Numbered from the stretch's first letter, positions 14,000-23,252 are shown. The stretch is DNA of 43,158 nt from CAYYFX01 sp964471155 (GCA_964471155.1 CAYYFX010000024.1:1-43158), one strand, 5' to 3'. The notes: generated from the letters alone by a model not told the origin. Made by a program: numbers and translations.

Positions 14000-15367
14000 A
14001 TGAACGGACCCGCGAACCGCCCCCTGCGCGCCGCCCTGACGGGACTGTGCGCGCTCGCCGCGGGCGTGCCCGCCGCGGCCGACGAGATCCACGTCACCGT
14101 CTACAACGGGGACCTGGCGCTGGTGAAGCAGACCCGTCGCGTCCAGCTCCCCAAGGGCGAAGGGGAGTTCTCCTTCGTGGGCGTGCCGGCGCGGATCGAT
14201 CCCACCTCGGTGCGGCTGGACGGCGGCTCCGGCGGGGCGCTGACGGTGCTGGAGCAGAACTACCGCTACGATCTGGTCAGCCGCGAGAAGCTGCTGGAGC
14301 GGTACCTGGACCGGACGATCCGCGTGATCACGAAGCACGACAAGCTGCACGAGGGGGTCCTCAAGACCGCGGCCGGCTCGCTCGTGCTGGAGACCGCCGA
14401 GGGCGTGGTCCTCCTCCCGGACGACGAGGTCGCGGACGTCACGCTCCCCGAGCTGCCGGACGGGCTCATCACCCGGCCCACGCTGGTCTGGACCGTGGAC
14501 AACCGCGGGGGCACGGATCGGGACGTGGAGCTGGCGTACCTCACCGGCGGGCTGAGCTGGCATGCCGAGTACGTGGCGGCGGTGGACGCGAAGGACACGC
14601 GGATGAAGCTGTCGGGGTGGGTGTCCGTGGAGAACCAGTCCGGGGCCGCCTACCCGGCCGCCCACCTGAAGGTGGTGGCGGGGGACGTCCACCGGGCCCA
14701 GGCGCCCCCGCGGCCGTACCAGATGGACCGCATGATGGAGGCCCCCATGGCCAAGGCCGCCGGGGGCTTCGAGGAGCGGGCCTTCTTCGAGTACCACATC
14801 TACGACCTGGGCCGGCAGACCACCCTGGCGGACCGCGAGGTCAAGCAGATCCAGCTGATCGCCGATCGGGAAGTACCGGTGGAGAAGGTCTACGTGTACG
14901 AGCCGACGCGCGGGAACGACAAGGTCCAGGTGAAGCTGGACTTCAAGAACGAGAAGGCGCACGGGCTCGGGATCCCGCTGCCCGCGGGCGTGTTCCGGGT
15001 GTACCGCGAGGACGCGGACGGCGCGCTCGAGTTCGCCGGCGAGGACCGGCTGGACCACACGCCGAAGGACGAGAAGGTGTCCACCGCGCTCGGCAACGCG
15101 TTCGATCTCGTGGGCGAGCGGAACGAGCTGGAGTCGCGGCGCGTGACGGACCGGGTGTTCGAGCGCAAGGTCGAGATCAAGCTGCGCAACCGGAAGGAGA
15201 CGGATGCCGTCACCATCAAGGTCCGCGAGCATCCGGGCGGGCACTGGACGGTGCTGGAGTCCAACTTCGAGGGCACGAAGGTGAAGGCGGACGACCTGGA
15301 GTTCTCCATCCCGGTGCCGGCGGGGCAGGAAGTGGTGCTCACGTACCGGGTGCGGTCGGAGTTCTGA
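14000..15367 (+). CDS. Exported DUF4139 family protein
   Basis: A 455-residue protein with a signal peptide (cut near AAADE, about residue 27). The rest is mainly beta sheet. The start IHVTVYNGDLALVKQTRRVQL and the central PTLVWTVDNRG and LAYLTGGLSWHAEYVA segments are typical of DUF4139 proteins, relatives of the C-terminal part of MuiA-type 'mucoidy inhibitor' proteins. The end HWTVLESNFEGTKVKADDLEF and VPAGQEVVLTYRVRSEF also fits this group. The biochemical function of the family is unknown. GGGAGG lies 7 bases before the ATG. The gene stands alone between valS (102 bases away) and a strong hairpin at 15375. Confidence 0.88.
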   Translation: MNGPANRPLRAALTGLCALAAGVPAAADEIHVTVYNGDLALVKQTRRVQLPKGEGEFSFVGVPARIDPTSVRLDGGSGGALTVLEQNYRYDLVSREKLLERYLDRTIRVITKHDKLHEGVLKTAAGSLVLETAEGVVLLPDDEVADVTLPELPDGLITRPTLVWTVDNRGGTDRDVELAYLTGGLSWHAEYVAAVDAKDTRMKLSGWVSVENQSGAAYPAAHLKVVAGDVHRAQAPPRPYQMDRMMEAPMAKAAGGFEERAFFEYHIYDLGRQTTLADREVKQIQLIADREVPVEKVYVYEPTRGNDKVQVKLDFKNEKAHGLGIPLPAGVFRVYREDADGALEFAGEDRLDHTPKDEKVSTALGNAFDLVGERNELESRRVTDRVFERKVEIKLRNRKETDAVTIKVREHPGGHWTVLESNFEGTKVKADDLEFSIPVPAGQEVVLTYRVRSEF

Positions 15368-15374
15368 CGAGCGA

Positions 15375-15410
15375 CCGGCGGGGAGGCGGGCACGCCGCCT
15401 CCCCCGCCGG
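15375..15410 (+). terminator. Strong GC hairpin between the DUF4139 and RodZ-like genes
   Basis: CCGGCGGGGAGGCGG (15375-15389) pairs with 15395-15410 over 15 positions, with one bulged C and a 5-base loop. There is no T tract, so it could be a terminator of the type seen in GC-rich genomes or a transcript-stabilising hairpin. The next ATG is only 15 bases downstream. Confidence 0.4.
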
Positions 15411-15425
15411 CGGCAGCGAGGCGCG

Positions 15426-16442
15426 ATGGAAGGCCTGGGCGAGTTCCTCAAGCGCGGCCGCGAGAACGCCGGGATCTCCCTGGACGATCTGGCGCAGCGC
15501 ACGAGGATCCGCGTCGAGAACCTGGTGAGCCTGGAGCGGGAGGACCTGGACAGCCTCCCATCGGATGCGTACGTCCGGGGTTTCGTGCGGCAGGTCTGCC
15601 GCGAGGTGGGCCTGGCCCCGCATGACGGCCTCGTTCGCTACGAGACCCTGCGCGCGCGCGGCGCGCCCCCGGACGAGATCACGTGGGCCGAGGAGCGGGT
15701 GGAGGAGACGCCGGGACGGCTGGAGCGCGCCCTGGAGGATCCCGAGCGCGTGGTCCGGATCGCCCGGAAGGGCGGCCGGCTGGCGGCGGGCGTGGTCCTC
15801 GCGGCGCTGGTGGTCCTGGGCGGCGTGCTGGCGCGGCGGGCGATGGAGGGCGGCGGGACCGAGGTGACGGCGGCCGCGCCCGCTCCCGCGGAGCGTGCGG
15901 CGGCGCCCGCCCCGGAACCGGCGGAGCCGCGGCCGCAGGCGCAGCCGGAGCCGCAGCCGCAGCCCGCGGCGCGGCACTCGGCCCCGGAGCCCTCCCGGGC
16001 GACCGTGGACGTGGGCGTCGGGGCTCTGCCGGACCCGGCGAAGGCGGCGCCGGTGCGGCCGGCGCGGGACCCGGAGCCGGCGGACCCTGGGCCGATGGCT
16101 GGACCGGCGGCCACGGAGCCGGCGGCCCCGGAGCGGGCAGACCCGGAACCGGCAGCCGCTGGGCCGCAGGAGGCGGTCGCGGCGGATGCGAGCGGGCAGA
16201 CCGTCCTGGAGCTGCGCGCCAGCCGCCCCGTGGAGGTCACGCTCCTCCTGGACGGCATGGGCGCCGAGCGGCACGCCCGGCTGGAGGCGGGGGAGCGGCG
16301 GAGCTGGAAGGCCGACCGCCACTTCGTCCTGCGGGCTTCCGACGGCGGGGCGCTCCAGGTCCTCCTGGACGGACGGAGCCTGGGCCGCGCCGGCGACGAC
16401 GGCGTCCCCACCTTCCGCACCATCGGCCCGGCCGCGCGCTGA
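15426..16442 (+). CDS. RodZ-like protein (HTH_25, membrane anchor, DUF4115)
   Basis: A 338-residue bitopic protein. Residues 1-75 form the Cro-like helix-turn-helix domain of RodZ (GEFLKRGRENAGISLDDLAQ, IRVENLVSLEREDLDSLPS and the typical YVRGFVRQVCREVGL). One membrane helix lies around 118-138 (AAGVVLAALVVLGGVLA). A ~120-residue Ala/Pro/Glu-rich linker follows. The end is a DUF4115-type domain (VLELRASRPVEVTLLLDG to RTIGPAAR). RodZ links MreB to the cell-wall elongation machinery; relatives with this layout are common in many phyla, some of unknown role. No mreB is in view. The linker is compositionally simple but in frame throughout. Confidence 0.85.
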   Translation: MEGLGEFLKRGRENAGISLDDLAQRTRIRVENLVSLEREDLDSLPSDAYVRGFVRQVCREVGLAPHDGLVRYETLRARGAPPDEITWAEERVEETPGRLERALEDPERVVRIARKGGRLAAGVVLAALVVLGGVLARRAMEGGGTEVTAAAPAPAERAAAPAPEPAEPRPQAQPEPQPQPAARHSAPEPSRATVDVGVGALPDPAKAAPVRPARDPEPADPGPMAGPAATEPAAPERADPEPAAAGPQEAVAADASGQTVLELRASRPVEVTLLLDGMGAERHARLEAGERRSWKADRHFVLRASDGGALQVLLDGRSLGRAGDDGVPTFRTIGPAAR

Positions 16443-16497
16443 CGGCCCGCGGTCCGGCGACCCGGTCCCGCCCCGCGATTCGAGTCCGCCCGGAGAC

Positions 16498-16605
16498 TCA
16501 GTCCCGCTTCGACGGCCCGGACAGCACGCGCGCGTAGCACCAGATCGCCAGGCCCCACACGAACGTGAGCGAGCACCCCAGGAAGATCCAGCCGCCGGTC
16601 GTCAT
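16498..16605 (-). CDS. Small MetS-like subunit of NSS transporter
   Basis: A 35-residue protein, MTTGGWIFLGCSLTFVWG and then LAIWCYARVLSGPSKRD. It is a single membrane helix followed by a basic tail. Such tiny proteins (MetS/NSS small subunit) are encoded directly after sodium-dependent NSS transporters; MetS is needed with MetP for methionine uptake in Corynebacterium. Its ATG overlaps the transporter stop (ATGA), a strong sign of translational coupling. It is easily missed by gene callers because of its size. Confidence 0.85.
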   Translation of the reverse strand: MTTGGWIFLGCSLTFVWGLAIWCYARVLSGPSKRD

Positions 16606-18227
16606 CGCGCGTCCCCCTCGTCCGGGATCCGGCCGTCCAGGTCCATCCCGGCGGCGCGCCAGCGTTTCGCCCCGATGGCCGTCATCACGAGCAGCGCGAC
16701 GGCCACGACCGCCACGAAGATCAGCGTGTTCCGGCCGACGATGTCGCCGCCCAGCTTCTCGAGCTCGCCCGGGAGCGTCTGCACGCAGAACCCGGCGAAG
16801 ACCACGAGCAGGTACAGCGGCGCCACCCAGCGGAGGACGAAGCGAAGGACGTGCGGGATGCGCATCTCCGCCCCGCGGTGCGCCTCGGCGAGCCCGCGGT
16901 CGAGCCCCATGATCCAGCTGAAGGCGATGATCTGGAAGGAGGCGAGGACGAAGATGCACACGGTTCCCACCCAGAAGTCCATGGTGCCGAGCGCCGCGAG
17001 GTCCTTGCTGAACCAGATCACCCAGGCCGAGCCGAGACCGGCCATGACGGCCAGCACGGCCACGGCCTTCGTGCGCGAGAGCCCCAGCGACTCCTCCAGG
17101 AACGCGCGCACCGGCTGCAGCATGGACAGGGAGCTGGTGATCGCCGCGAGGAACAGCATGAAGAACCAGATGCCGCCGACCCAGCGCCCCACCTCGCCCA
17201 TGTGCGCGAACACGACCGGGAGCGTGTTGAAGCCCAGCGCGAACGTGCCGCCCTCCGTGCCGCCGGCGCCGAGGAACACGAACGCGGCGGTGACCGTGAT
17301 GAGCCCGCCGAAGCCCACCTCGACCAGCTCGTTCGTGGCGGAGGCGGTCAGGCCGGAGAGGACCACGTCGTCCTTCTCGCGGAGGTAGGACGCGTAGTTG
17401 ACGATGACGCCGAAGCCGACCGAGAGGCTGAAGAAGATCTGCCCGGCCGCGGCGAGCCAGGTCTTGAAGTCCCCGAGCTTCGAGAGGTCCGGATTCCACA
17501 GGAAGCCCAGGCCGTTCACCACGTTCTGCTCCGGCAGCTCGGGGTTCGGCGTGCCGAGCGTGAGCACCCGGATGAGCACGATCAAGGCGCACAGCCCGAG
17601 CGCGGGCATCGCCCAGGAGCAGAACAGCTCGATGCCCTTCTCCAGACCGCGGTGGATCAGCCAGATGTTCGCCGCGAACACGATCACCCAGAAGATCACG
17701 GCGGGGTCGAGGCCGCCGTGCTCCAGGATCACGCCGTCCTGGCCGATGCCGCTGGCCTTCCCGAAGAAGGCCGAGGAGGCGGCCACGTAGCCCGCGGGGT
17801 CCGTGCCGAGATCCAGGCTGCCGGTGAAGTAGCCCCACGCGTACCGCAGGCACCAGGACTCGATGAGCCCGTAGTACATGTAGATGACCAGGGGGATGAG
17901 CAGGCCGAGGACGCCGACGTACCGGCCCAGCGGCCCGCGGGTCACCACGCCCATGATGGCGGGCGTGGAGTGGAACCCCTTGCGGCCGCCGTACCGGCCC
18001 ATGGTCCACTCGGCCCAGCCGATCGGGATGCCGAGCAGGAGGAGCGCGCAGAAGTACGGGATCATGAACGCCCCTCCGCCGTTCTCGACGGCCTGGCCGG
18101 GGAAGCGGAGGAAGTTCCCCAGGCCCACGGCGGAGCCCGCGACGGCGAGGATGCACCCGACCCGGGTCTTCCACTGCTCGCCGGACGGCGCGCAGAGGGC
18201 GGGGCTCGGCGGATTCGGATCGCGCAT
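16602..18227 (-). CDS. Sodium-dependent NSS/SNF transporter
   Basis: A 541-residue LeuT-fold transporter of the neurotransmitter:sodium symporter family, expected to take up an amino acid or similar solute with Na+. The first helix carries the signature AVAGSAVGLGNFLRFPGQA (29-47), with the unwound GLGNFLRFP that binds substrate and sodium. A further family block is ENGGGAFMIPYFCALLLLGIP. The length suits a 12-helix member. ATG at 18227 is preferred to the in-frame GTG at 18233 because AAGGGGG then sits at a proper Shine-Dalgarno distance. With the 35-residue partner downstream it forms a two-gene operon that resembles MetPS, but the substrate is not fixed by sequence. Confidence 0.94.
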   Translation of the reverse strand: MRDPNPPSPALCAPSGEQWKTRVGCILAVAGSAVGLGNFLRFPGQAVENGGGAFMIPYFCALLLLGIPIGWAEWTMGRYGGRKGFHSTPAIMGVVTRGPLGRYVGVLGLLIPLVIYMYYGLIESWCLRYAWGYFTGSLDLGTDPAGYVAASSAFFGKASGIGQDGVILEHGGLDPAVIFWVIVFAANIWLIHRGLEKGIELFCSWAMPALGLCALIVLIRVLTLGTPNPELPEQNVVNGLGFLWNPDLSKLGDFKTWLAAAGQIFFSLSVGFGVIVNYASYLREKDDVVLSGLTASATNELVEVGFGGLITVTAAFVFLGAGGTEGGTFALGFNTLPVVFAHMGEVGRWVGGIWFFMLFLAAITSSLSMLQPVRAFLEESLGLSRTKAVAVLAVMAGLGSAWVIWFSKDLAALGTMDFWVGTVCIFVLASFQIIAFSWIMGLDRGLAEAHRGAEMRIPHVLRFVLRWVAPLYLLVVFAGFCVQTLPGELEKLGGDIVGRNTLIFVAVVAVALLVMTAIGAKRWRAAGMDLDGRIPDEGDAR

Positions 18228-18253
18228 GGACACCCCCTTCGCAGGAAGGGGGC

Positions 18254-18281
18254 ATCGTACCAGCTTGCCGCGGGAGGTCCA
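18254..18281 (-). promoter_or_regulatory. Candidate promoter for the NSS transporter operon
   Basis: On the minus strand TGGACC (18281-18276), a 16-base spacer and TACGAT (18259-18254) lie about 27 bases before the ATG at 18227. The same -10 hexamer occurs in the promoter candidate at 395-423. Confidence 0.4.
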
Positions 18282-18353
18282 GCGCGTCCGCCGCCCGGTC
18301 GTTCGCGGTTCCGGCCGCCCGCGCCCCGCGGCGTCGCGCGGAGGCGGGATGGA

Positions 18354-19808
18354 CTACCGCAGGCCGGCGACCGCCGCTTCGATGAAGCGCTGGACGGGAC
18401 CCGGCTGGACGCCGAGCCAGACCACCGCGAGCAGGAGCACGGAGAGGACCGTGCTCGCGGCCAGCGGGATCCACGGAGCGGGCGGCAGGGGCGTGGGCGC
18501 CTCGTGGTGGTCCGTGCCCGCGCCCTCGGCCATGGCCACCACGATGCGCAGGTAGTAGTACAGGCCGATCGCGGAGCTCACGGCCAGCACGACCACCAGC
18601 CCGAAGAGCTGGGACTCGATCCCCGCGGACAGCACGTAGAACTTCCCGAGGAAGCCCGCCGTGAGCGGGATGCCGGCCAGGGAGAGCATGGCCACGGTCA
18701 GCACCGAGGCGAGCACCGGGGAGCGCCAGAACAGCCCGCGGTAGTCCGTGATCGCCTCGGCGTCCCGCTCGCCGTCCGAGAGCACGGACACGACGCCGAA
18801 GGCCGCGAGCGTGGTGGCGAAGTAGGCGATGAGGTAGAAGACCACCGCGGACAGGGCGAGGGCGCCGTCCGCCAGCACGGCCACGAGGACGTAGCCGAAG
18901 TGCGCGATCGACGAGTACGCCAGGATCCGCTTCACGTTCGTCTGCCGCAGCGCCAGCAGGTTCCCGGCCAGCATCGACGCGGCCGCGATCGCGGACAGCA
19001 GGATGAACACGGTGGACTCGCGCGGCAGACCGATCTCCAGGAAGAAGCGGACGACCGCGGCCACCATGCCGCCCTTGGCGACCGTGGCGATGAACGCCGT
19101 CACCGGGGCGGGCGCGCCCTGGTACACGTCCGGCGTCCAGAGGTGGAACGGGACCAGGGCCAGCTTGAACCCGATGCCCACGACCAGGAGGGCGAGCCCG
19201 GTCACGACGAGCAGGCCGCCCGGCGTGGCCGTGGCCAGTCCGAGCGCCAGGCCGGGGAAATCGAGCGCGCCGACCTCGGCGTACAGCAGCGCCATGCCGA
19301 GGAGCATGAACCCGGACGACGCGCCGGCGAGCACGAGGTACTTCACCGCCGCCTCCACCGGACCGCGCGAATACCGCGTGTACGCCACGAGGGCGTACAG
19401 CGAGATGCTGAGCGTCTCCAGGCCCAGGAAGAACGAGGCGAAGTGCGTGCTGGCGGCCAGGACCGCGGAACCGAGCGCCGCGAGCTGCAGCAGCACGTAG
19501 AACTCCTCGGGGTCCTCGCGCCGCTTCGACAGGTACGCGTGGGCCAGGAGCGCGACGAAGCCCGTGGCCACCACCAGGATGACGAACACGAGCAGCGCGA
19601 AGGAGTCCATGCGCACGAGCGGCGTGACCTGGCGCTCCAGCGGACCGGTGGCCGCGGGCACCGCCGCGAGGGACGCCGCCAGCCCGGCGATGGTGGCGCC
19701 CGCCGTCAGGCCGTGGCGCCGGTAGAAGGTCACCACCGTCAGCGTCACGAGCGCGGACGCCGCCAGGACCAGGATCGGGAGCATCGGGAGGAGATCGATC
19801 AGCTTCAC
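18354..19808 (-). CDS. nuoN: NADH-quinone oxidoreductase subunit N
   Basis: A 484-residue membrane subunit of complex I and one of the three antiporter-like proton-pumping subunits. It is hydrophobic throughout. Family segments include the ETLSISLYALVAY helix, the region FKLALVPFHLWTPDVYQGAPAP with its conserved Lys in the membrane, and NVKRILAYSSIAHFGYV. It is the last gene of the nuo operon and follows nuoM by four bases. A 126-base gap separates it from the NSS transporter start; no clean terminator was seen there. Confidence 0.95.
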   Translation of the reverse strand: MKLIDLLPMLPILVLAASALVTLTVVTFYRRHGLTAGATIAGLAASLAAVPAATGPLERQVTPLVRMDSFALLVFVILVVATGFVALLAHAYLSKRREDPEEFYVLLQLAALGSAVLAASTHFASFFLGLETLSISLYALVAYTRYSRGPVEAAVKYLVLAGASSGFMLLGMALLYAEVGALDFPGLALGLATATPGGLLVVTGLALLVVGIGFKLALVPFHLWTPDVYQGAPAPVTAFIATVAKGGMVAAVVRFFLEIGLPRESTVFILLSAIAAASMLAGNLLALRQTNVKRILAYSSIAHFGYVLVAVLADGALALSAVVFYLIAYFATTLAAFGVVSVLSDGERDAEAITDYRGLFWRSPVLASVLTVAMLSLAGIPLTAGFLGKFYVLSAGIESQLFGLVVVLAVSSAIGLYYYLRIVVAMAEGAGTDHHEAPTPLPPAPWIPLAASTVLSVLLLAVVWLGVQPGPVQRFIEAAVAGLR

Positions 19809-19812
19809 GGCA

Positions 19813-21303
19813 TCACTCGCTCGAGAGCTGCACCGGCGAGGCCAGCTCCTGGATCCGGGTGAGGGAGGCGTCGGCGGCGTCCAGCACCGGCTTGGGATAC
19901 AGCCCCAGCCAGAGCAGCCCCGCGATCAGGACCCCGAGGATCACCGTCTCGCGCCCGGACAGGTCCGGGAACTTCGCGGCGTTGGCGTTGGGGCCCTGGA
20001 ACGAACGCTGGAAGAAGACGAGGGTGTAGATGGTGGCGCCCACGAGACCGAGCGTGGCCACGACGGTCCACGGCACGTGCCGCTGGAACGCGCCCACCAG
20101 GGTCAGCATCTCGGCGATGAAGTTCCCCATGCCGGGGAGCCCCATGCCGCCCATGGCGATGATCAGCGCCAGACCCGCCATCCGCGGCGCGAACTGCCCG
20201 AACCCGCCCATGCGCGCGATGTCCCGGGTGTGGATCCGCTCCTGCAGCAGCCCGACCAGGACGAAGAGCCCGCCGGTGGAGAGCCCGTGGCAGATCATCT
20301 GCATCACGGCCCCCTGCAGGGCGAGCTTGTTCCCGGCGTAGACGCCGAGCAGGACGAAGCCCAGGTGGCTGACGCTGGTGTACGCCACCAGTCGCTTCAG
20401 GTCCGTCTGCGCGAAGGCCATCACGGCGCCGTACACGATGCTCACCGCGCCCAGGCCCATGGCCACCGGCACGAACGCCGAGGCCGCCTCCGGGAACAGG
20501 GGGACCGCGAACCGCATCAGGCCGTAGGCGCCGGTCTTCAGCGTCAGGCCCGCGAGGATGACGGAGCCGGCGGTGGGGGCCTCGGTGTGGGCGTCCGGCA
20601 GCCAGGTGTGCACCGGCAGCGACGGCAGCTTGACCGCGAAGGCCGCGAAGAACCCGAGCATCAGCAGCATGGCCACCGGCGCCGCGATCTGCGTGCCGAG
20701 CAGCTCCGGCGCGTCGAACGTGAGCACGCCGGTCTGGTCCGCGTGGATGCGCACGAGGGTCAGGATGGCCAGGAGCATGAGCAGGCCGCCCGCCTGCGTG
20801 AACAGGAAGAACTTCGTGGCGGCGTAGGTGCGGTTCTCGTGCCCCCAGATCCCGATGAGGAAGTACATCGGGACCACCATGAGTTCCCAGAAGAAGTAGA
20901 ACAGCAGCAGGTCCAGGGCCAGGAAGACGCCCAGGATGCCGGTGAGGACCCACATCAGGTTGAAGTGGTAGAAGCCCACGCGCCGGTCGATCTCGGTCCA
21001 GCCGCAGCCGACCGAGATGATGCCGAGCACCAGCGTGAGCAGCACCAGGAGCCAACTCAGCCCGTCCAGGGCGAGATGGACGCTGATGCCGAGGTCCGGC
21101 AGCCAGTCCGCGCGGTACTCCACCGCCCAGTCCGACGGCAGGCCCGCGGACGGGGTGCCCGCCCCGAGCGGGAAGGCCACGACGAGCGCCGCGCCCAGGG
21201 CGGCGAGGCAGATCCAGCGGGCGAGCTTCGGGGCGCGGTCGCCCACGAAGCCCGCGATCACGCCGCCCGCGAGCGGCAGCAGGAGGAGCAGGAGAAGGCT
21301 CAC
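19813..21303 (-). CDS. nuoM: NADH-quinone oxidoreductase subunit M
   Basis: A 496-residue antiporter-like proton-pumping subunit of the complex I membrane arm. Conserved parts include FYFFWELMVVPMYFLIGIWG with the membrane Glu, FAVKLPSLPVHTWLPDAHTEAP with the channel Lys, and TDLKRLVAYTSVSHLGFV. The GTG start at 21303 overlaps the nuoL stop by four bases and begins a Leu-rich first helix (VSLLLLLLLPLAGG). The frame upstream of this start only shadows nuoL. Confidence 0.95.
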   Translation of the reverse strand: MSLLLLLLLPLAGGVIAGFVGDRAPKLARWICLAALGAALVVAFPLGAGTPSAGLPSDWAVEYRADWLPDLGISVHLALDGLSWLLVLLTLVLGIISVGCGWTEIDRRVGFYHFNLMWVLTGILGVFLALDLLLFYFFWELMVVPMYFLIGIWGHENRTYAATKFFLFTQAGGLLMLLAILTLVRIHADQTGVLTFDAPELLGTQIAAPVAMLLMLGFFAAFAVKLPSLPVHTWLPDAHTEAPTAGSVILAGLTLKTGAYGLMRFAVPLFPEAASAFVPVAMGLGAVSIVYGAVMAFAQTDLKRLVAYTSVSHLGFVLLGVYAGNKLALQGAVMQMICHGLSTGGLFVLVGLLQERIHTRDIARMGGFGQFAPRMAGLALIIAMGGMGLPGMGNFIAEMLTLVGAFQRHVPWTVVATLGLVGATIYTLVFFQRSFQGPNANAAKFPDLSGRETVILGVLIAGLLWLGLYPKPVLDAADASLTRIQELASPVQLSSE

Positions 21304-23252
21304 AGGAACACCGCCAGCGTGATGACCGCGATGGCCCCGAGACCGAGGGCCGCGGCGTACCAACGCAGCCGCCCCGTCTGGATCTCGGCCAGCCCCGCGT
21401 TGCCGAACCGCGCCACGGCGACCATGGAGCGGTAGATCTCGTCCAGGAAGTCCCGGCGGTTCAACCGCGCGATGGCCATGACGGGGCGCACGAGCAGCGC
21501 GTCGTACAGGGCGTCGAAGCCCCAGCCGGAGAACCAGAACCGGTGCAGCGACCTCGGGAGACCGGGCACGGCCTGGTCCTCGGAGGGCGTGCGCTTCAGG
21601 TACAGCGCGGCCGCGATCCCGATGCCGAGGAGCGCCAGGAGCGAGGCGATCCCCTGGAACAGGAGCTCCGTGCCGAGGTCGTGCGCGTGGGCGCCGCCGC
21701 CGTGGGGGGCGCCGTGGAAGGCCGCGTCCTGGGGCGCCGCGTCCTGGGGCGCCGCGTGCGCGCGGGAGGCGAACGACGGCGCGAGGAACTCCACGAACAC
21801 CGGCGTGCCGCCGATCGTCTTCGGCACCTCCACGAAGCCGCCCACGAGCGACAGCACCGCGAGCGCGGCGAGCGGCACCATGATCCGCGGACCGGGGCCG
21901 TGGTGCACGTGGGTCTTCGCCTTCCCGAAGAAGACGATGAAGATGAGCCGGAACGTGTAGATCGCGGTCAGGAGCGCTCCCACGGTTCCGGCCGCCCAGA
22001 GGAGGGGACTCCCCCGGGGCGAGGACCACGCATCCCACAGGATGAGGTCCTTGCTGTAGAAGCCGGCGGTCACCAGCGGGAACCCGGCCAGCGCCGCCCC
22101 GCCGATGAGGAAGACCCACCACACGCCGGGCAGGTCCTTCTTCAGCCCGCCCATCCTGAAGATGTCCTGCTCGTGGTGCAGCGCCAGGATCACGGCGCCG
22201 GCGGAGAGGAAGAGCAGGGCCTTGAAGAAGGCGTGGGTCATGAGGTGGAAGATGGCCGCGCCGTACGCGCCCACGCCCAGCGCCAGGAACATGTAGCCGA
22301 TCTGGCTGATCGTGGAATAGGCGAGCACGCGCTTGATGTCCCGCTGCGTGAGCGCCGTGAACCCCGAGAGCAGCAGGGTCAGCGCGCCCACCGCCGCCAC
22401 CACCGCCGAGGCGAAGGGGGACAGGTCGTACAGCGTGTGCATGCGCGCGATCAGGTAGACGCCCGCGGTCACCATGGTGGCCGCGTGGATGAGCGCGGAC
22501 ACCGGCGTCGGGCCGGCCATGGCGTCCGGGAGCCAGGTCTGCAGCGGGAGCTGCGCGGACTTGCCGACCGCGCCGCCGAGCAGCAGCAGCGCCGCCGCGG
22601 TGGCCAGGGGCGATCCCAAGGGCCAGGCGGCCTCGATCCGCGCGAGCAGCTCCGGGATGTGCAGGGTGCCGTGGTGCAGGAACAGGAGGAACAGGCCGAT
22701 GGCCATGGCCGTGTCGCCGATGCGCGTGACCACGAAGGCCTTGCGGGCGGCGTCGGCGTTGGCCTGCTCGTGGTACCAGAACCCGATCAGCAGGAAGGAG
22801 CAGAGCCCGACACCCTCCCAGCCGAGGTACAGGAGGAGGAGGTTGTCCCCGAGCACGAGGAACAGCATGGAGCCCACGAACAGGTTCATGTAGGACATGA
22901 ACCGGGCGAACCGCTCGTCCGACTCCATGTACTCCGTCGAGTACACGTGGATGAAGAAACCCACCACGGTGACCACGAACAGCATGACCAGGGAGAGCGG
23001 ATCCAGCCGGAGCGCCATGTCGGGCCGGAAGTCGCCGACGGAGACCCAGCTCCACAGGACCTGCGTGAACTCGTTCCCCGGCGGGGGGGACGCGAGGAAC
23101 TGCGCGGCGATGAACACGGCGACGGCCGCCGACACGCCCACGGACCCGGCGCCGATGGCGGCGACCACGGAGCGGGGCAGCCGCGACCCAAAAAGCGCCA
23201 GGATCACGAAGCTGGCGAGCGGGGCGGCCGGGGTAATCCAGAGAAGTTCCAT
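21300..23252 (-). CDS. nuoL: NADH-quinone oxidoreductase subunit L
   Basis: A 650-residue antiporter-like subunit at the distal end of the complex I membrane arm. Hallmarks are YTVDYMES-like VYSTEYMESDERFARF, LLYLGWEGVGLCSFLLIGFW, QLPLQTWLPDAMAGPTPVSALIHAATMV and RDIKRVLAYSTISQIGYM. The C-terminal region would include the long lateral helix. Near residues 500-520 is a short low-complexity stretch, AAPQDAAPQDAAFHGAPHGG, encoded by a 15-base tandem repeat at 21721-21750. The ATG at 23252 shares its A with the last base of the nuoK stop; a TTG three bases earlier is the alternative start. Confidence 0.96.
   Translation of the reverse strand: MELLWITPAAPLASFVILALFGSRLPRSVVAAIGAGSVGVSAAVAVFIAAQFLASPPPGNEFTQVLWSWVSVGDFRPDMALRLDPLSLVMLFVVTVVGFFIHVYSTEYMESDERFARFMSYMNLFVGSMLFLVLGDNLLLLYLGWEGVGLCSFLLIGFWYHEQANADAARKAFVVTRIGDTAMAIGLFLLFLHHGTLHIPELLARIEAAWPLGSPLATAAALLLLGGAVGKSAQLPLQTWLPDAMAGPTPVSALIHAATMVTAGVYLIARMHTLYDLSPFASAVVAAVGALTLLLSGFTALTQRDIKRVLAYSTISQIGYMFLALGVGAYGAAIFHLMTHAFFKALLFLSAGAVILALHHEQDIFRMGGLKKDLPGVWWVFLIGGAALAGFPLVTAGFYSKDLILWDAWSSPRGSPLLWAAGTVGALLTAIYTFRLIFIVFFGKAKTHVHHGPGPRIMVPLAALAVLSLVGGFVEVPKTIGGTPVFVEFLAPSFASRAHAAPQDAAPQDAAFHGAPHGGGAHAHDLGTELLFQGIASLLALLGIGIAAALYLKRTPSEDQAVPGLPRSLHRFWFSGWGFDALYDALLVRPVMAIARLNRRDFLDEIYRSMVAVARFGNAGLAEIQTGRLRWYAAALGLGAIAVITLAVFL
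21721..21750. repeat. 15-base tandem repeat inside nuoL
   Basis: GCCGCGTCCTGGGGC occurs twice back to back (21721-21735 and 21736-21750), followed by a partial third copy (GCCGCGT). It keeps the nuoL frame and encodes a repeated Asp-Ala-Ala-Pro-Gln unit in a loop between hydrophobic segments. Confidence 0.85.

Noticed and set aside
16851..19862. Long plus-strand open frame opposite the NSS transporter and nuoN
   Set aside because: Its composition is Arg/Glu/Gln/His-rich and repetitive, and it is antisense to well-conserved genes; a high-GC artefact.
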